From: Limivivens faecihominis
GTDB taxonomy: Bacteria > Bacillota > Clostridia > Lachnospirales > Lachnospiraceae
NCBI RefSeq assembly: GCF_020686945.1
Contig: NZ_JAJEPR010000001.1
Location: 216,228-280,227, forward strand
Reading direction: 5' to 3'
Length of the DNA: 64,000 bases
In this document: one piece after another, positions 50,103-58,424 of the stretch
How the letters are laid out: each line of letters begins with the position of its first letter
Position numbering within the stretch: position 1 is the first letter of the stretch
Notes under the pieces: generated by a model
What the model saw: only the letters and a program-made list of their open reading frames with translations
Databases searched by the model: none
What the model was told of the DNA's origin: nothing
Made by a program: the position numbers and the translations under genes

Positions 50103-51473
50103 ATGAAAAACATGACCCTTGCCAACATCGCTGCTGCCTGCGGCGGAACCTATCACGGAAACGAAGAAGATCAGAACAAAGAAGTCCTCTCCATCACCAC
50201 AGACAGCCGGAAGGCAGAGCCGGGCTGTCTCTTCATCGCCATCCGGGGCGAGAGAGTGGACGGCCACGATTTCGTGGACAGTGTTTTTGAAAAAGACGCC
50301 CTCTGCGTGCTGTCCGAGCAGGAGCTTCCGGAGGCGAAAGGAAACTACATTCTCACGGAATCCACCCTGCAGGCCATCAAGGACATTGCGGAGTTTTACC
50401 GCCAGCAGCTCTCTGCCAAGGTGGTGGGCATCACCGGAAGCGTGGGAAAGACCAGCACGAAAGAGATGATCGCCTCTGTTCTCTCCGAGAAATACAGGGT
50501 CTTAAAGACCCTCGGAAACTTTAACAATGAACTGGGCCTGCCCCTCACGGTCTTCCGCCTGACAGAGGAGGACGAGATCGCCGTTCTCGAGATGGGAATC
50601 AGCGATTTTGGCGAGATGCACCGTCTGAGTAAAATCGCGAGACCGGACATCTGTGTCATGACAAACATCGGCCAGTGCCATCTGGAGTTTCTCCATGACC
50701 GGGACGGCATCCTCCGGGCGAAATCAGAGATCTTCGATTTCATCGCTGAGGATGGAAAAATTGTCCTGAACGGCGACGATGACAAGCTTTCCACGCTTCA
50801 TGAGGTGAAGGGAATTGCACCCACTTTCTTCGGTTTGGAATCCGGAAGAGAGATCTGTGCCGATGAGCTGGTCTCCAAAGGCCTCAGAGGCACCGTTTGC
50901 CAGATTCATACACCCCAGGGCAATATCTCAGTCCATGTGCCCCTTCCGGGCCGCCATATGGTCATGAACGCCCTTGCAGGCACCGCAGTGGGCCTGGAGC
51001 TTGGTCTTTCTCTCGAAGAGATCAAGCGCGGCATTGAGAAAGTCGAGGCTCTGAACGGCCGTTTCCATATGATCGAGCACAACGGCATGCTCATCGTGGA
51101 CGACTGCTACAACGCAAGCCCCGTGGCCATGATGGCCTCCCTCGATATCCTCATGGATGCAGAGGGCAGAAAGGTTGCGATCCTCGGCGATATGTTTGAG
51201 CTGGGCGAAAACGAGCTGGAGCTTCATGCAGGCGTCGGCGCCCATGCCTCCCAGAACGCGATCGATCTTCTGATCTGCGTCGGCGAGCGGAGCCGTCACA
51301 TGGCCGAGGCTGCCTTTGAGGGAGGCGGCTGCGGCGAAGTCCTCTCGATCCCGACTCTCGACGCTCTCCTTAAGACCCTTCCGAAGCTCGTTCAGACCGG
51401 AGATACGATCCTCGTGAAAGCCTCCCACGCGATGCACTTTGAGAAAGTCGTGGAGAAGCTTCAGACCTTATAA
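50103..51473 (+). CDS. murF: UDP-N-acetylmuramoyl-tripeptide--D-alanyl-D-alanine ligase
   Basis: 456 aa Mur ligase that adds the D-Ala-D-Ala made by the preceding enzyme to UDP-MurNAc-tripeptide. N-terminal domain (SITTDSRKAEPGCLFIAIRGERVDGHDF), ATP-binding loop GITGSVGKTSTKEM, FNNELGLPLT, and C-terminal VDDCYNASPVAMMASL. Ribosome site AGGAGG. Ends in a strong terminator. Confidence 0.96.
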   Translation: MKNMTLANIAAACGGTYHGNEEDQNKEVLSITTDSRKAEPGCLFIAIRGERVDGHDFVDSVFEKDALCVLSEQELPEAKGNYILTESTLQAIKDIAEFYRQQLSAKVVGITGSVGKTSTKEMIASVLSEKYRVLKTLGNFNNELGLPLTVFRLTEEDEIAVLEMGISDFGEMHRLSKIARPDICVMTNIGQCHLEFLHDRDGILRAKSEIFDFIAEDGKIVLNGDDDKLSTLHEVKGIAPTFFGLESGREICADELVSKGLRGTVCQIHTPQGNISVHVPLPGRHMVMNALAGTAVGLELGLSLEEIKRGIEKVEALNGRFHMIEHNGMLIVDDCYNASPVAMMASLDILMDAEGRKVAILGDMFELGENELELHAGVGAHASQNAIDLLICVGERSRHMAEAAFEGGGCGEVLSIPTLDALLKTLPKLVQTGDTILVKASHAMHFEKVVEKLQTL

Positions 51474-51488
51474 GACAAATGGAAAAAA

Positions 51489-51535
51489 TCCACGGACCTG
51501 CGGGATAAAAACTGCAGATCCGTGGACTTTTTTTA
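51489..51535. terminator. Terminator after murF
   Basis: TCCACGG / CCGTGGA with inner CTGC/GCAG pairing, then seven Ts. It also lies at the end of the convergent kinase gene. Confidence 0.9.
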
Positions 51536-52972
51536 TACAACGGGATTTTTCGGAAAGCACATCCAAAATTCAACTCCGGCTTCCCGGTTCAGCGCGCCGC
51601 AGGAACCCTGGTGATGGTTCATGATATCTTTGACAATGTAAAGCCCCATGCCGATCTCCGTGGAGCCATTCTTCCGTTTTTCGCCGCTCTGATAGAAACC
51701 GGTCCAGACCTTGGTAAGTTCTGCCTCCGGAAGCCGGGGACCGTCGTTGTATACCGAGAGGTAGAAACTGTCCTCCGTGGAAGAGAGGCTTAGGCGTACG
51801 GAACGACCGGGCTTCGTGTAGCGGGTGGCGTTCATCATATAGTTGTTGACGGCCTGCTCGATCTGCTGGGGATCAAGATAAGCCATGCAGTCCTCCTCAA
51901 TGAAAGCGGTGAACCGGATTTTGAGGGAGGCGAGCCAGCTCTCATACTTGGGCTTCAGGTCGAGAAGAAGGTCCGAGAGGCTGGTCCAGCGAAGGGAAGC
52001 CTGCTGGATTTTGTTTTCCATCCTGGAATTTTGCAAAATCGAGCTGATAAGGCGGCTCATCTTGTCCGTCTCCTCCAGGATCGAAGTGAAATAGTAGTCC
52101 TTTTTCGTCTCGTCGTATTCGTACTGGAGGAGTTCCACCTGGCTGGAAATGATGGCGAGGGGCGTTTTCAGCTCATGGGTGATGTTGCTCACGAGCTTTT
52201 TCCTCATATCTTCAAACTCAGCCATATCCCGGTTCTGCCGAAGCAAAAGATAGTTGTAGTTATTCAGGTCGTTGATATTCTGCTGGATCTTGTCCTCCAT
52301 GAGGTTGATCTCCGAGGAAAGTTCTCCAAGCTCGTTGAGGCGGCTCTGCTCGGGAAGGTGTTTGGAGAAGTCGTTATTCATCATGCGCTGGATAAGCTGA
52401 CGGATTTGGGCCAGAGGCCTGGTGATCCACTCCGAAAGCAACAGGGCAAAGATCGTTCCTGAGAAAATCGCAAGAAGGAGGAGATCCCCCAGAATCTGTC
52501 TGGCATAACGGATGCCGCTGTGAAGCGTTCTGGTGTTTTCATGGATTAGAACGTAAAAAGTACCGTCATCCTGGCTGATAAGGCCGCGAAGAGAGATAGG
52601 CTGACCGGTCAGCTCGGGAAAATAGCCGGCCTCCGCTTTTTCCGTGTAAGAGTCCGCTTTTTTCCGGATCTGGTCCTGAAGCATGGAACCGTTGGACTTC
52701 GCATTGGAGCTGTAGAGCGTCTGGAAAGCAGCGTCACAGATGATGACTGTGTAGGAGGACTCTGCCAGAGGAAGAAAGGTTTCCTCATCTTCGTTGCCAA
52801 GCTCACTGAGATCCAGTGTCTCAATAAACGCATAGGCCTCGTTGATCTGGTGCTTTTTTCGGGAGATATAATAGTTGTCCGCGAAAAGGCTGTAAAAAAG
52901 CAGAATCCCGCCCAGAAGAAGGACGAGAAAAAGGTCGATAAAGAGAACGATCTCGGCGCGAAGTTTATTCAT
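51533..52972 (-). CDS. Two-component sensor histidine kinase
   Basis: 479 aa. Membrane helices near 8-30 and 160-182 flank an extracytoplasmic sensor of about 125 residues; HAMP (RPLAQIRQLIQRMMNNDFSK), H-box with H266 (VSNITHELKTPLAIISSQ), a somewhat divergent ATPase region (NNYMMNATRYTK N box, YNDGPRLPEAELTKVWTGFYQ, EIGMGLYIVKDI). Start overlaps the end of its regulator by eight bases. It is convergent with ddl-murF. Signal unknown. Confidence 0.9.
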   Translation of the reverse strand: MNKLRAEIVLFIDLFLVLLLGGILLFYSLFADNYYISRKKHQINEAYAFIETLDLSELGNEDEETFLPLAESSYTVIICDAAFQTLYSSNAKSNGSMLQDQIRKKADSYTEKAEAGYFPELTGQPISLRGLISQDDGTFYVLIHENTRTLHSGIRYARQILGDLLLLAIFSGTIFALLLSEWITRPLAQIRQLIQRMMNNDFSKHLPEQSRLNELGELSSEINLMEDKIQQNINDLNNYNYLLLRQNRDMAEFEDMRKKLVSNITHELKTPLAIISSQVELLQYEYDETKKDYYFTSILEETDKMSRLISSILQNSRMENKIQQASLRWTSLSDLLLDLKPKYESWLASLKIRFTAFIEEDCMAYLDPQQIEQAVNNYMMNATRYTKPGRSVRLSLSSTEDSFYLSVYNDGPRLPEAELTKVWTGFYQSGEKRKNGSTEIGMGLYIVKDIMNHHQGSCGALNREAGVEFWMCFPKNPVV

Positions 52973-53657
52973 GGTCCGTCACCTCAAAGCGATAGCCCAC
53001 GCCGTAGATGGACTGGATATAAGGGCAGGAATCGGGAAGTTTTTTCCGAAGCTGCTTCACAAGGGTATCCACGGTGCGGATATCTCCCTGATAGTCGAAG
53101 CCCCAGACCGCGTCGAGAATGACCTCCCGGGTCAGCACGAGATCCCGGTTCTGAACGAAATAGAGGAGAAGAGCAAATTCCTTCGGGGTGAGATTTAAGG
53201 GAACCTCATCCGCGAAGGCCCGCTGGGAAGCCTGCTCAAGACGAAGCTTCCCGGCCTCGATTTCGCCTGCAGCCGCCCGGTTGTTTCTCTTTAGAAGCAC
53301 GTCCATGTGTGCCTTGAGAACCCGGAGACGGAAGGGCTTGGTGATATAATTGTCTGCCCCGTTGGTGAGGCCGGTGAGCTGGTCCTCCTCGGATTCTCTG
53401 GCGGTGAGCATGATAATGGGCACGTCGGAGTACTGGCGGATGGTCTTTAAGACCTCGAAACCGTCCATCCCCGGCAGCATGCCGTCCAGAAGGATCAGAT
53501 CGATGAGATGATTGTTCGCATAATATAAGGTAAGCGCCTGTTCTCCGTCGACAGCGGTAAGCACGGCAAAATGATTGGCTGTAAGAAAGTCCTCGAGGGT
53601 CTGCCGGAGTTTCTCATCGTCCTCCACGATCAGAATGAGATTTCTTGTGTTTTTCAT
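52965..53657 (-). CDS. OmpR-family response regulator
   Basis: 230 aa, partner of the overlapping kinase. Receiver phosphoacceptor in LILLDGMLPGMDG, K in NYITKPFR, and winged-helix C-terminus (LTPKEFALLLYFVQNRDLVLTREVILDAVWG, YIQSIYGVGYRFEV). Ribosome site AAAGGGAGG on the minus strand. It begins just 24 bp after the terminator hairpin of the upstream acyltransferase gene. Confidence 0.94.
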   Translation of the reverse strand: MKNTRNLILIVEDDEKLRQTLEDFLTANHFAVLTAVDGEQALTLYYANNHLIDLILLDGMLPGMDGFEVLKTIRQYSDVPIIMLTARESEEDQLTGLTNGADNYITKPFRLRVLKAHMDVLLKRNNRAAAGEIEAGKLRLEQASQRAFADEVPLNLTPKEFALLLYFVQNRDLVLTREVILDAVWGFDYQGDIRTVDTLVKQLRKKLPDSCPYIQSIYGVGYRFEVTDHE

Positions 53658-53680
53658 AAAAACCTCCCTTTCCCCGAAAT

Positions 53681-53710
53681 AAAAAAACGAGCTTTTCGGC
53701 TCGTTTTTTA
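53681..53710 (-). terminator. Terminator between acyltransferase and response regulator
   Basis: ACGAGC / GCTCGT with A and T runs on both sides, effective in either direction. On the minus strand it lies about 75 bp after the acyltransferase stop. Confidence 0.88.
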
Positions 53711-53785
53711 TGACAGGATTCTTGCCCGTAAAAAGAGCACTCTTGTCTACAGTATACTTGAAAAGTTTGACATAAATGTGTCGGA

Positions 53786-54526
53786 TCAGAGCAGTTTCTG
53801 ATTGCGTGTCACCATTTCCGTGAGCTGTTTCTCACAGTAGGCGCCCAGAAATTTCCGTTCCTCTTTGGAAAGCTCCTTCGGATAGATGGGCTTGCTGTAT
53901 TCCAGTACCACATGGGTGGAGCGGATGAAGGGAAAATGGTCCTCCAGGATGGCGGACGTGTTGTTCATGCTCATGAGGATGATGGGACAGCCGGTCTTCT
54001 CAGCCATCTTGAAGCTTCCTTCCTTGAAGGGGAGAAGCTTGGTCTCGTCGTCGCCTTTGTTTCGGGTGCCCTCCGGGAAAATACACATCGAAATGCCGTT
54101 TTTGATCTGCTCAATGCCGGTGAGGATGGTCTTTAAGCCTTCCTTGATATCGGTGCGGTTCAGGAAGAGGCAGTAGAGGCGCTCCATCCAGACGGAGAGA
54201 AGGGGAACCTTCTTCATGCTGTCTTTGGCCACATAGCCGGTGAGCCGGGGACAGCGGGCATAGGTGATGACAATGTCAAAAAAGCTCCGGTGGTTTCCGA
54301 TGTAGAGCACCGGGATATCTTTCGGGACATTCTCCTCACCGATGACAGTGACCTTCGTTCCCGCAAGCCACTGGATCAGCCGGAACATAAACTGAACGAT
54401 ATGAAGAGAGCTTTCATCACGAAGCTTCGGGTTTTTCTTGCCGATAAGCCATTCCACAATGAGAATCGGGATGGAGAGAATCAGAAAAGCCACCACCGCG
54501 AACAGGACAAGGATCAAACGAATCAT
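53786..54526 (-). CDS. 1-acyl-sn-glycerol-3-phosphate acyltransferase (PlsC type)
   Basis: 246 aa membrane-associated enzyme converting lysophosphatidic to phosphatidic acid. N-terminal hydrophobic helix, catalytic NHRSFFDIV (H and D of HX4D), substrate motif FPEGTRNK, and a third block ILMSMNNTSAI. The ATG at 54526 is chosen because GGAGG precedes it; the in-frame extension upstream lacks a ribosome site. R1 copy b begins 45 bp upstream of the start. Confidence 0.92.
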   Translation of the reverse strand: MIRLILVLFAVVAFLILSIPILIVEWLIGKKNPKLRDESSLHIVQFMFRLIQWLAGTKVTVIGEENVPKDIPVLYIGNHRSFFDIVITYARCPRLTGYVAKDSMKKVPLLSVWMERLYCLFLNRTDIKEGLKTILTGIEQIKNGISMCIFPEGTRNKGDDETKLLPFKEGSFKMAEKTGCPIILMSMNNTSAILEDHFPFIRSTHVVLEYSKPIYPKELSKEERKFLGAYCEKQLTEMVTRNQKLL

Positions 54527-54570
54527 GTTTCCTCCGTTTCTGTGCGGAATCCGCCGCACAAAGTAATATG

Positions 54571-54715
54571 GTAACTATTCAGAGCCAAGCAGATTTTCAG
54601 TCAAAAGCGTGAGTCATGCTTGCATGAACGAACACTTTTGACTGGAAATCTATTTGGCGAGAAGCCACAACGAGATGAAGCGAAGCGAAATCGAGGTGCG
54701 GCTCTGAATAGTTAC
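54571..54715 (-). repeat. Repeat R1, copy b (MITE-like)
   Basis: 145 bp with the same perfect 16-bp inverted ends as copy a, in opposite orientation. The half next to 54572 folds into a long interrupted hairpin (GATTTTCAGTCAAAAG against CTTTTGACTGGAAATC). It lies between divergent plsC-like and pabA genes. The 366-bp gap 54527-54892 holds only this and the pabA promoter. Confidence 0.85.
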
Positions 54716-54779
54716 AAAATATGCTATCCTATCCAGTATACCTTATGAGCAAGCGGGATTCAAGGGAAAGAATGAAAGG

Positions 54780-54808
54780 TTGACAGCAAAAGCCAAAACA
54801 GGTATTCT
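54780..54808 (+). promoter_or_regulatory. Promoter of the pab operon
   Basis: TTGACA, 17 bp, TATTCT. Leader of about 78 nt to pabA. Confidence 0.75.
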
Positions 54809-54892
54809 AAGGAAAGATTCCAGTTACGGACCTTCTTGAAGGATAAACGACTCGGAAAAAACTGCGTTTAGCCAGAAAAGGAGGATAAGTCT

Positions 54893-55495
54893 ATGTATTT
54901 TATGCTGGACAATTATGATTCGTTTGTATACAACCTGTCCGCTTATGTGAAAGAGCTGGGACGGGAAATCCTGGTAAAAAGGGCCGACCAGATCACGGTG
55001 GCAGAGGTGGAGGCCATGAACCCCGAGGGGATTATCATTTCCCCGGGTCCGGGAAAGCCCTCCGAGGCCCATCTCTCCCACGCGCTTCTGGACCGGTTCG
55101 CCGGTGAAATCCCTATTTTAGGTGTCTGCCTGGGCCATCAGGTCATTGTGGAGAAATACGACGGCCGGGTGGAAAAGGGAGCCCGCCCCATGCACGGAAA
55201 AGTGACACCGATCATCAATACGGGAGAGGGAATCTTTCGGGGACTGCCGGAGAAATTCTCTGTGACCAGGTATCATTCCCTGGTGGCGAAGGGAGAACTT
55301 CCTTCCTGCCTCAAAGTGACGGCCCGCTCGGAGGACGGGGACGTTATGGCGGTGGAGCATACGGGCTTTCCTGTATACGGTGTACAATTCCATCCGGAGG
55401 CGGTACTCAGCGAGTATGGCCACGAACTTCTGGAAAATTTTGTGAAGATCGCAGAGGAATGGAGGGAAGAGCATGCAGTTACTAAGAGCGCTTGA
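54893..55495 (+). CDS. pabA: Aminodeoxychorismate/anthranilate synthase glutamine amidotransferase
   Basis: 200 aa class I glutaminase that feeds ammonia to the synthase encoded next. Catalytic C79 in GVCLGHQ and the His-Glu pair in GVQFHPEA; oxyanion segment SPGPGKPSEA. Overlaps pabB by 23 bases. The pabB partner type argues for PabA rather than TrpG, though such subunits can serve both. Ribosome site AAAGGAGG. Confidence 0.9.
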   Translation: MYFMLDNYDSFVYNLSAYVKELGREILVKRADQITVAEVEAMNPEGIIISPGPGKPSEAHLSHALLDRFAGEIPILGVCLGHQVIVEKYDGRVEKGARPMHGKVTPIINTGEGIFRGLPEKFSVTRYHSLVAKGELPSCLKVTARSEDGDVMAVEHTGFPVYGVQFHPEAVLSEYGHELLENFVKIAEEWREEHAVTKSA

Positions 55496-57053
55496 AACCT
55501 ATATTCCCCTGGCAGAGATCTTTGCCTGCGGGCGTTTTTATGAAAAAGAAGACACGGCCTTCCTTGATTCCTCCCTGGAAAATGAGCTGGGGCGCTATTC
55601 GATCCTGGGCTTAAAGCCTTATCTCAAGCTGGTGAAAGGGGAAAAATTCACCGTCAATGGCGTGGAAAGTGAAATCGGCTTCGAGGAGTATGTGCGGACT
55701 TATTTAAAAGAACACCGGCAGGAGAATCCAACGGAATTACCGTTGACGGCGGGAGCCATCGGCTATTTTTCCTATGAATATGGCAGAAAAAAAGAGGACG
55801 TGAAAACACGGCACAAGAACGGCGTGGATATGCCGGATGCGGTGCTTGTGTTTTATGATGTGTTTCTCATTGAGGATACAAGGGAGAAGGTCTTGTATAC
55901 AGTAGCCAATGGGGAGAGTGTGGAACCGGAGAAGGCGCTGGCGGAGGTGGAAGAGCTGGTGAGAGGGGCAGCCGGGCTGGCTGGTGATAATGCTGGCTGT
56001 GTGATAGAAAACGTTAATACGGGCGAAGCTTTCAGATTGCGCGAAAATCAGATTGTAGTTGAAAAGTCTGGTTCTAGAGAGGATTCGACTTTAGCTGACC
56101 TGGTATGTGATGAAACTGACAGTATGGCAGATCCGAAACAGGCTCATGCGGTGTCTGGGAATGCTTATGCCGACAGTGAGAATAGAGGCGATGGATTAGT
56201 TGAGGAAACACCTATACCTCACGTCTCCCACCCGCACCTCAAAATCACCCCGGATTTCACCCACGAGGACTACAAAGGTGCCATCGACCGGATGATCCAG
56301 TACATCATCGAGGGCGACATCTACATCGCCAACATGACCCGCCAGCTGGCGATCGAGAGCCCAAAAGCTCCCTATGAAGTTTTCAGAACTCTCCGGAAAA
56401 ACAACCCCTCCCCTTTCGGCGGCTTCTTCAACTACGGCAATTTCCAGGTGGTGGCGGCCTCACCGGAGCGTTTTCTGAAGGTAAAGGACCATCACATTGT
56501 CACCCGGCCCATCAAGGGCACGAGAAAACGGGGCGAGACACCGGAGGAGGACGCTCTTCTCCGGGCAGAGCTCGAGGCCTCGGAGAAAGACAAGAGCGAG
56601 CTTCTGATGATCGTGGATCTGGAGCGGAACGACCTCAACCGGGTTTCCGTGCCGGGCTCCGTGAAGGTGACAGAGCTCTTCGCTGTGGAAGAGTATGCCA
56701 CCGTCTTCCACCTCATCTCCAACGTGGAGGGAGATTTAAAGCCGGAGCTCACGGTGATGGATCTCATCGAGGCGGCTTTCCCGGGCGGTTCCATCACCGG
56801 CGCGCCTAAGCTTCGGGCCATGGAGATCATTGATGAGCTTGAGCACAGCAGCAGAAACCTGTATACAGGATCCATGGGTTATCTCTCCCTCTCCGGGGAC
56901 TGTGACCTCAATATCGTGATCCGGACCGCGGTCTACCAGGACGGCGTTTATCACCTGGGCGTGGGCGGCGGCATTACCTGTGAATCGGACCTGGAATTTG
57001 AATATGAAGAGACCCTGCAGAAGGCGAAAGCCCTTCTTCAGGCCATGGAGTGA
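55473..57053 (+). CDS. pabB: Aminodeoxychorismate synthase component I with enlarged linker
   Basis: 526 aa chorismate-binding enzyme for folate synthesis. PIKGTRKRG with K348 is the PabB signature (TrpE has PIAGT). Other motifs: GDIYIANMTRQL, SPERFLKVKDHHIVTRP, VDLERNDLNRV, GSITGAPKLRAMEIIDELE, GGGITCESDLEFEYEETL. Between the N-terminal domain and the catalytic core lies an unusual acidic linker of about 85 residues (roughly 165-250), encoded by DNA visibly richer in A and T and with different codons than its surroundings. ATG at 55473 with GGAGGGA before it; stop overlaps pabC by one base. Confidence 0.92.
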   Translation: MQLLRALETYIPLAEIFACGRFYEKEDTAFLDSSLENELGRYSILGLKPYLKLVKGEKFTVNGVESEIGFEEYVRTYLKEHRQENPTELPLTAGAIGYFSYEYGRKKEDVKTRHKNGVDMPDAVLVFYDVFLIEDTREKVLYTVANGESVEPEKALAEVEELVRGAAGLAGDNAGCVIENVNTGEAFRLRENQIVVEKSGSREDSTLADLVCDETDSMADPKQAHAVSGNAYADSENRGDGLVEETPIPHVSHPHLKITPDFTHEDYKGAIDRMIQYIIEGDIYIANMTRQLAIESPKAPYEVFRTLRKNNPSPFGGFFNYGNFQVVAASPERFLKVKDHHIVTRPIKGTRKRGETPEEDALLRAELEASEKDKSELLMIVDLERNDLNRVSVPGSVKVTELFAVEEYATVFHLISNVEGDLKPELTVMDLIEAAFPGGSITGAPKLRAMEIIDELEHSSRNLYTGSMGYLSLSGDCDLNIVIRTAVYQDGVYHLGVGGGITCESDLEFEYEETLQKAKALLQAME

Positions 57054-57829
57054 TGACAATGGAGGAAAACAAGACTTTTACTCCGGATGAGGGCTACTTT
57101 TTCGGCCTGGGCTTTTTTGAGACCATCGCTGTGGAGAAGGGAGAGCCCCTTCTTCTGGACTGGCATCTGGAAAGATTGGTGGATTCTTGTCGCCTTTTGG
57201 GGATAACTTTTCCCTGCAGCGCCGAAAATGTGGAAAAAATTCTCTCTGAAAAAGACTGCCCGGAAAAAGGCGTGCTGAAGATCGTGGCCTCCTCGGAGAA
57301 TATCCTTTTTCTCACGAGAGAGAACCACTATGGCCCGGCGGACTATGAGAAAGGCTTCCGCCTGGCCTATTCCAAAGTCCGGAGAAACGAGACCTCGCCC
57401 CTCACCTACCGGAAATCCCTGAACTACGGGGACTGTATTCTGGAGAAAAGGGCGGTTCGTGGTACGGAAATCCAGGAGCCGATTTTCCTGAATACCAGAG
57501 GGGAGATCGCTGAGGGCGCCACCTCCAATATCTTTTTTGTGAAGGATGGAATTCTGTATACACCGGAAGTGGACTCCGGCCTCCTGCCAGGAATTCTGCG
57601 CCGCTGGGTGCTGGAAAACGCTGAAAAAGAGGGAAAACCGGTGGTGGAACGGCGGATCCTGCCCGAGGATGTGAAGGATTTCGAGGAATGTTTCGTGACC
57701 AATTCCCTCATGGGCATCATGCCGGTGACGGCGCTGGGAGAAGTGGAATTTCAGAGCCGGAAGGTGACAGAAAGCTGGATGGCGAAGTACGAGGATTTTG
57801 TATACAAAGCCGCTTACAAGCGAGAGTAG
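57053..57829 (+). CDS. pabC: Aminodeoxychorismate lyase (class IV PLP enzyme)
   Basis: 258 aa, converts aminodeoxychorismate to p-aminobenzoate and pyruvate. PLP lysine K121 in LTYRKSLNY, GEIAEGATSNIFFVKDG and SGLLPGILRRWVL are class IV signatures. A branched-chain or D-amino acid aminotransferase is the alternative by family; the operon with pabA and pabB decides for PabC. Start ATG within TGATG. Confidence 0.88.
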   Translation: MTMEENKTFTPDEGYFFGLGFFETIAVEKGEPLLLDWHLERLVDSCRLLGITFPCSAENVEKILSEKDCPEKGVLKIVASSENILFLTRENHYGPADYEKGFRLAYSKVRRNETSPLTYRKSLNYGDCILEKRAVRGTEIQEPIFLNTRGEIAEGATSNIFFVKDGILYTPEVDSGLLPGILRRWVLENAEKEGKPVVERRILPEDVKDFEECFVTNSLMGIMPVTALGEVEFQSRKVTESWMAKYEDFVYKAAYKRE

Positions 57830-57922
57830 CTTTTGAGCAGACCTCGGAGCTGTCTCTCTGGCGCATAGAATCTCCCCCATCCGCATACTCTGAAAAGAAA
57901 ACAAGACAAGGCGGTTTTTTGA

Positions 57923-58336
57923 TTGAAAAAATGGCTTACCTGGCTTTTTACCTTAAGCTTAGGCCTGACACTCCTTCTGGCGGGCTGTACACTGACGGAG
58001 AAAAAGGAGATTACCGGCGAGCCCCTGGATTTCACGGTGGTACCGGCGGAGGATGTTCCGGATGAGCTGAAGACGATCCTCGAGGCCAACAAGGAATCCG
58101 AGATGATGATCAGCTACCGGATCGGCGATTATCTTTACATCATTCGCGGTTACGGGAAGCAGGAGACCGGGGGCTGCAGCATCGCCGTGGATCAGCTGAT
58201 CCTTGCGGAGGACGGCATTCATTTTTCTTCCACCCTCATGGGACCGGATGCGGGAGAAGAGATCCCGAAAGAACCCTCCTGTCCTTATGTGGTGGTCAAA
58301 CTTCCCTGGCTTGAACAGGAAGTGTTTTTCGACTGA
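57923..58336 (+). CDS. Lipoprotein with PrcB-like domain
   Basis: 137 aa. Lipoprotein signal (MKKWLTWLFTLSLGLTLLLAGC) with lipobox LAGC, so membrane-attached on the outside. The mature part has the PrcB C-terminal pattern: a glycine and cysteine turn (GGCSIAVDQLILAEDGIHF), a hydrophobic strand pair and a terminal PYVVVKLP. PrcB in spirochaetes inhibits a protease complex; whether that applies here is unknown. Start is TTG at 57923, giving the normal signal sequence. It directly precedes the spore protein gene. Confidence 0.75.
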   Translation: MKKWLTWLFTLSLGLTLLLAGCTLTEKKEITGEPLDFTVVPAEDVPDELKTILEANKESEMMISYRIGDYLYIIRGYGKQETGGCSIAVDQLILAEDGIHFSSTLMGPDAGEEIPKEPSCPYVVVKLPWLEQEVFFD

Positions 58337-58337
58337 G

Positions 58338-58367
58338 GTCATAGGAAAAACCTTTTCTGCATAAACT
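58338..58367 (+). promoter_or_regulatory. Sigma-E-like sporulation promoter before the SPOCS-LysM gene
   Basis: GTCATAGG, 14 bp, CATAAACT resembles the mother-cell sigma-E consensus (ATA-type -35, CATA-type -10). No vegetative promoter was seen in this gap. A direct repeat TTTCCGGAG occurs at 58375 and 58389, near the predicted start. Confidence 0.45.
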
Positions 58368-58424
58368 GTAACGGTTTCCGGAGAGCATTTTCCGGAGCAC
58401 GTTAGATGCAGGGGAGGTTTTTTT

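Noticed and set aside
51533..52972. VanS assignment for the kinase near ddl
   Set aside because: Only location suggests it; the Ddl omega loop is of the ordinary D-Ala-D-Ala type and no vanHAX genes are present.
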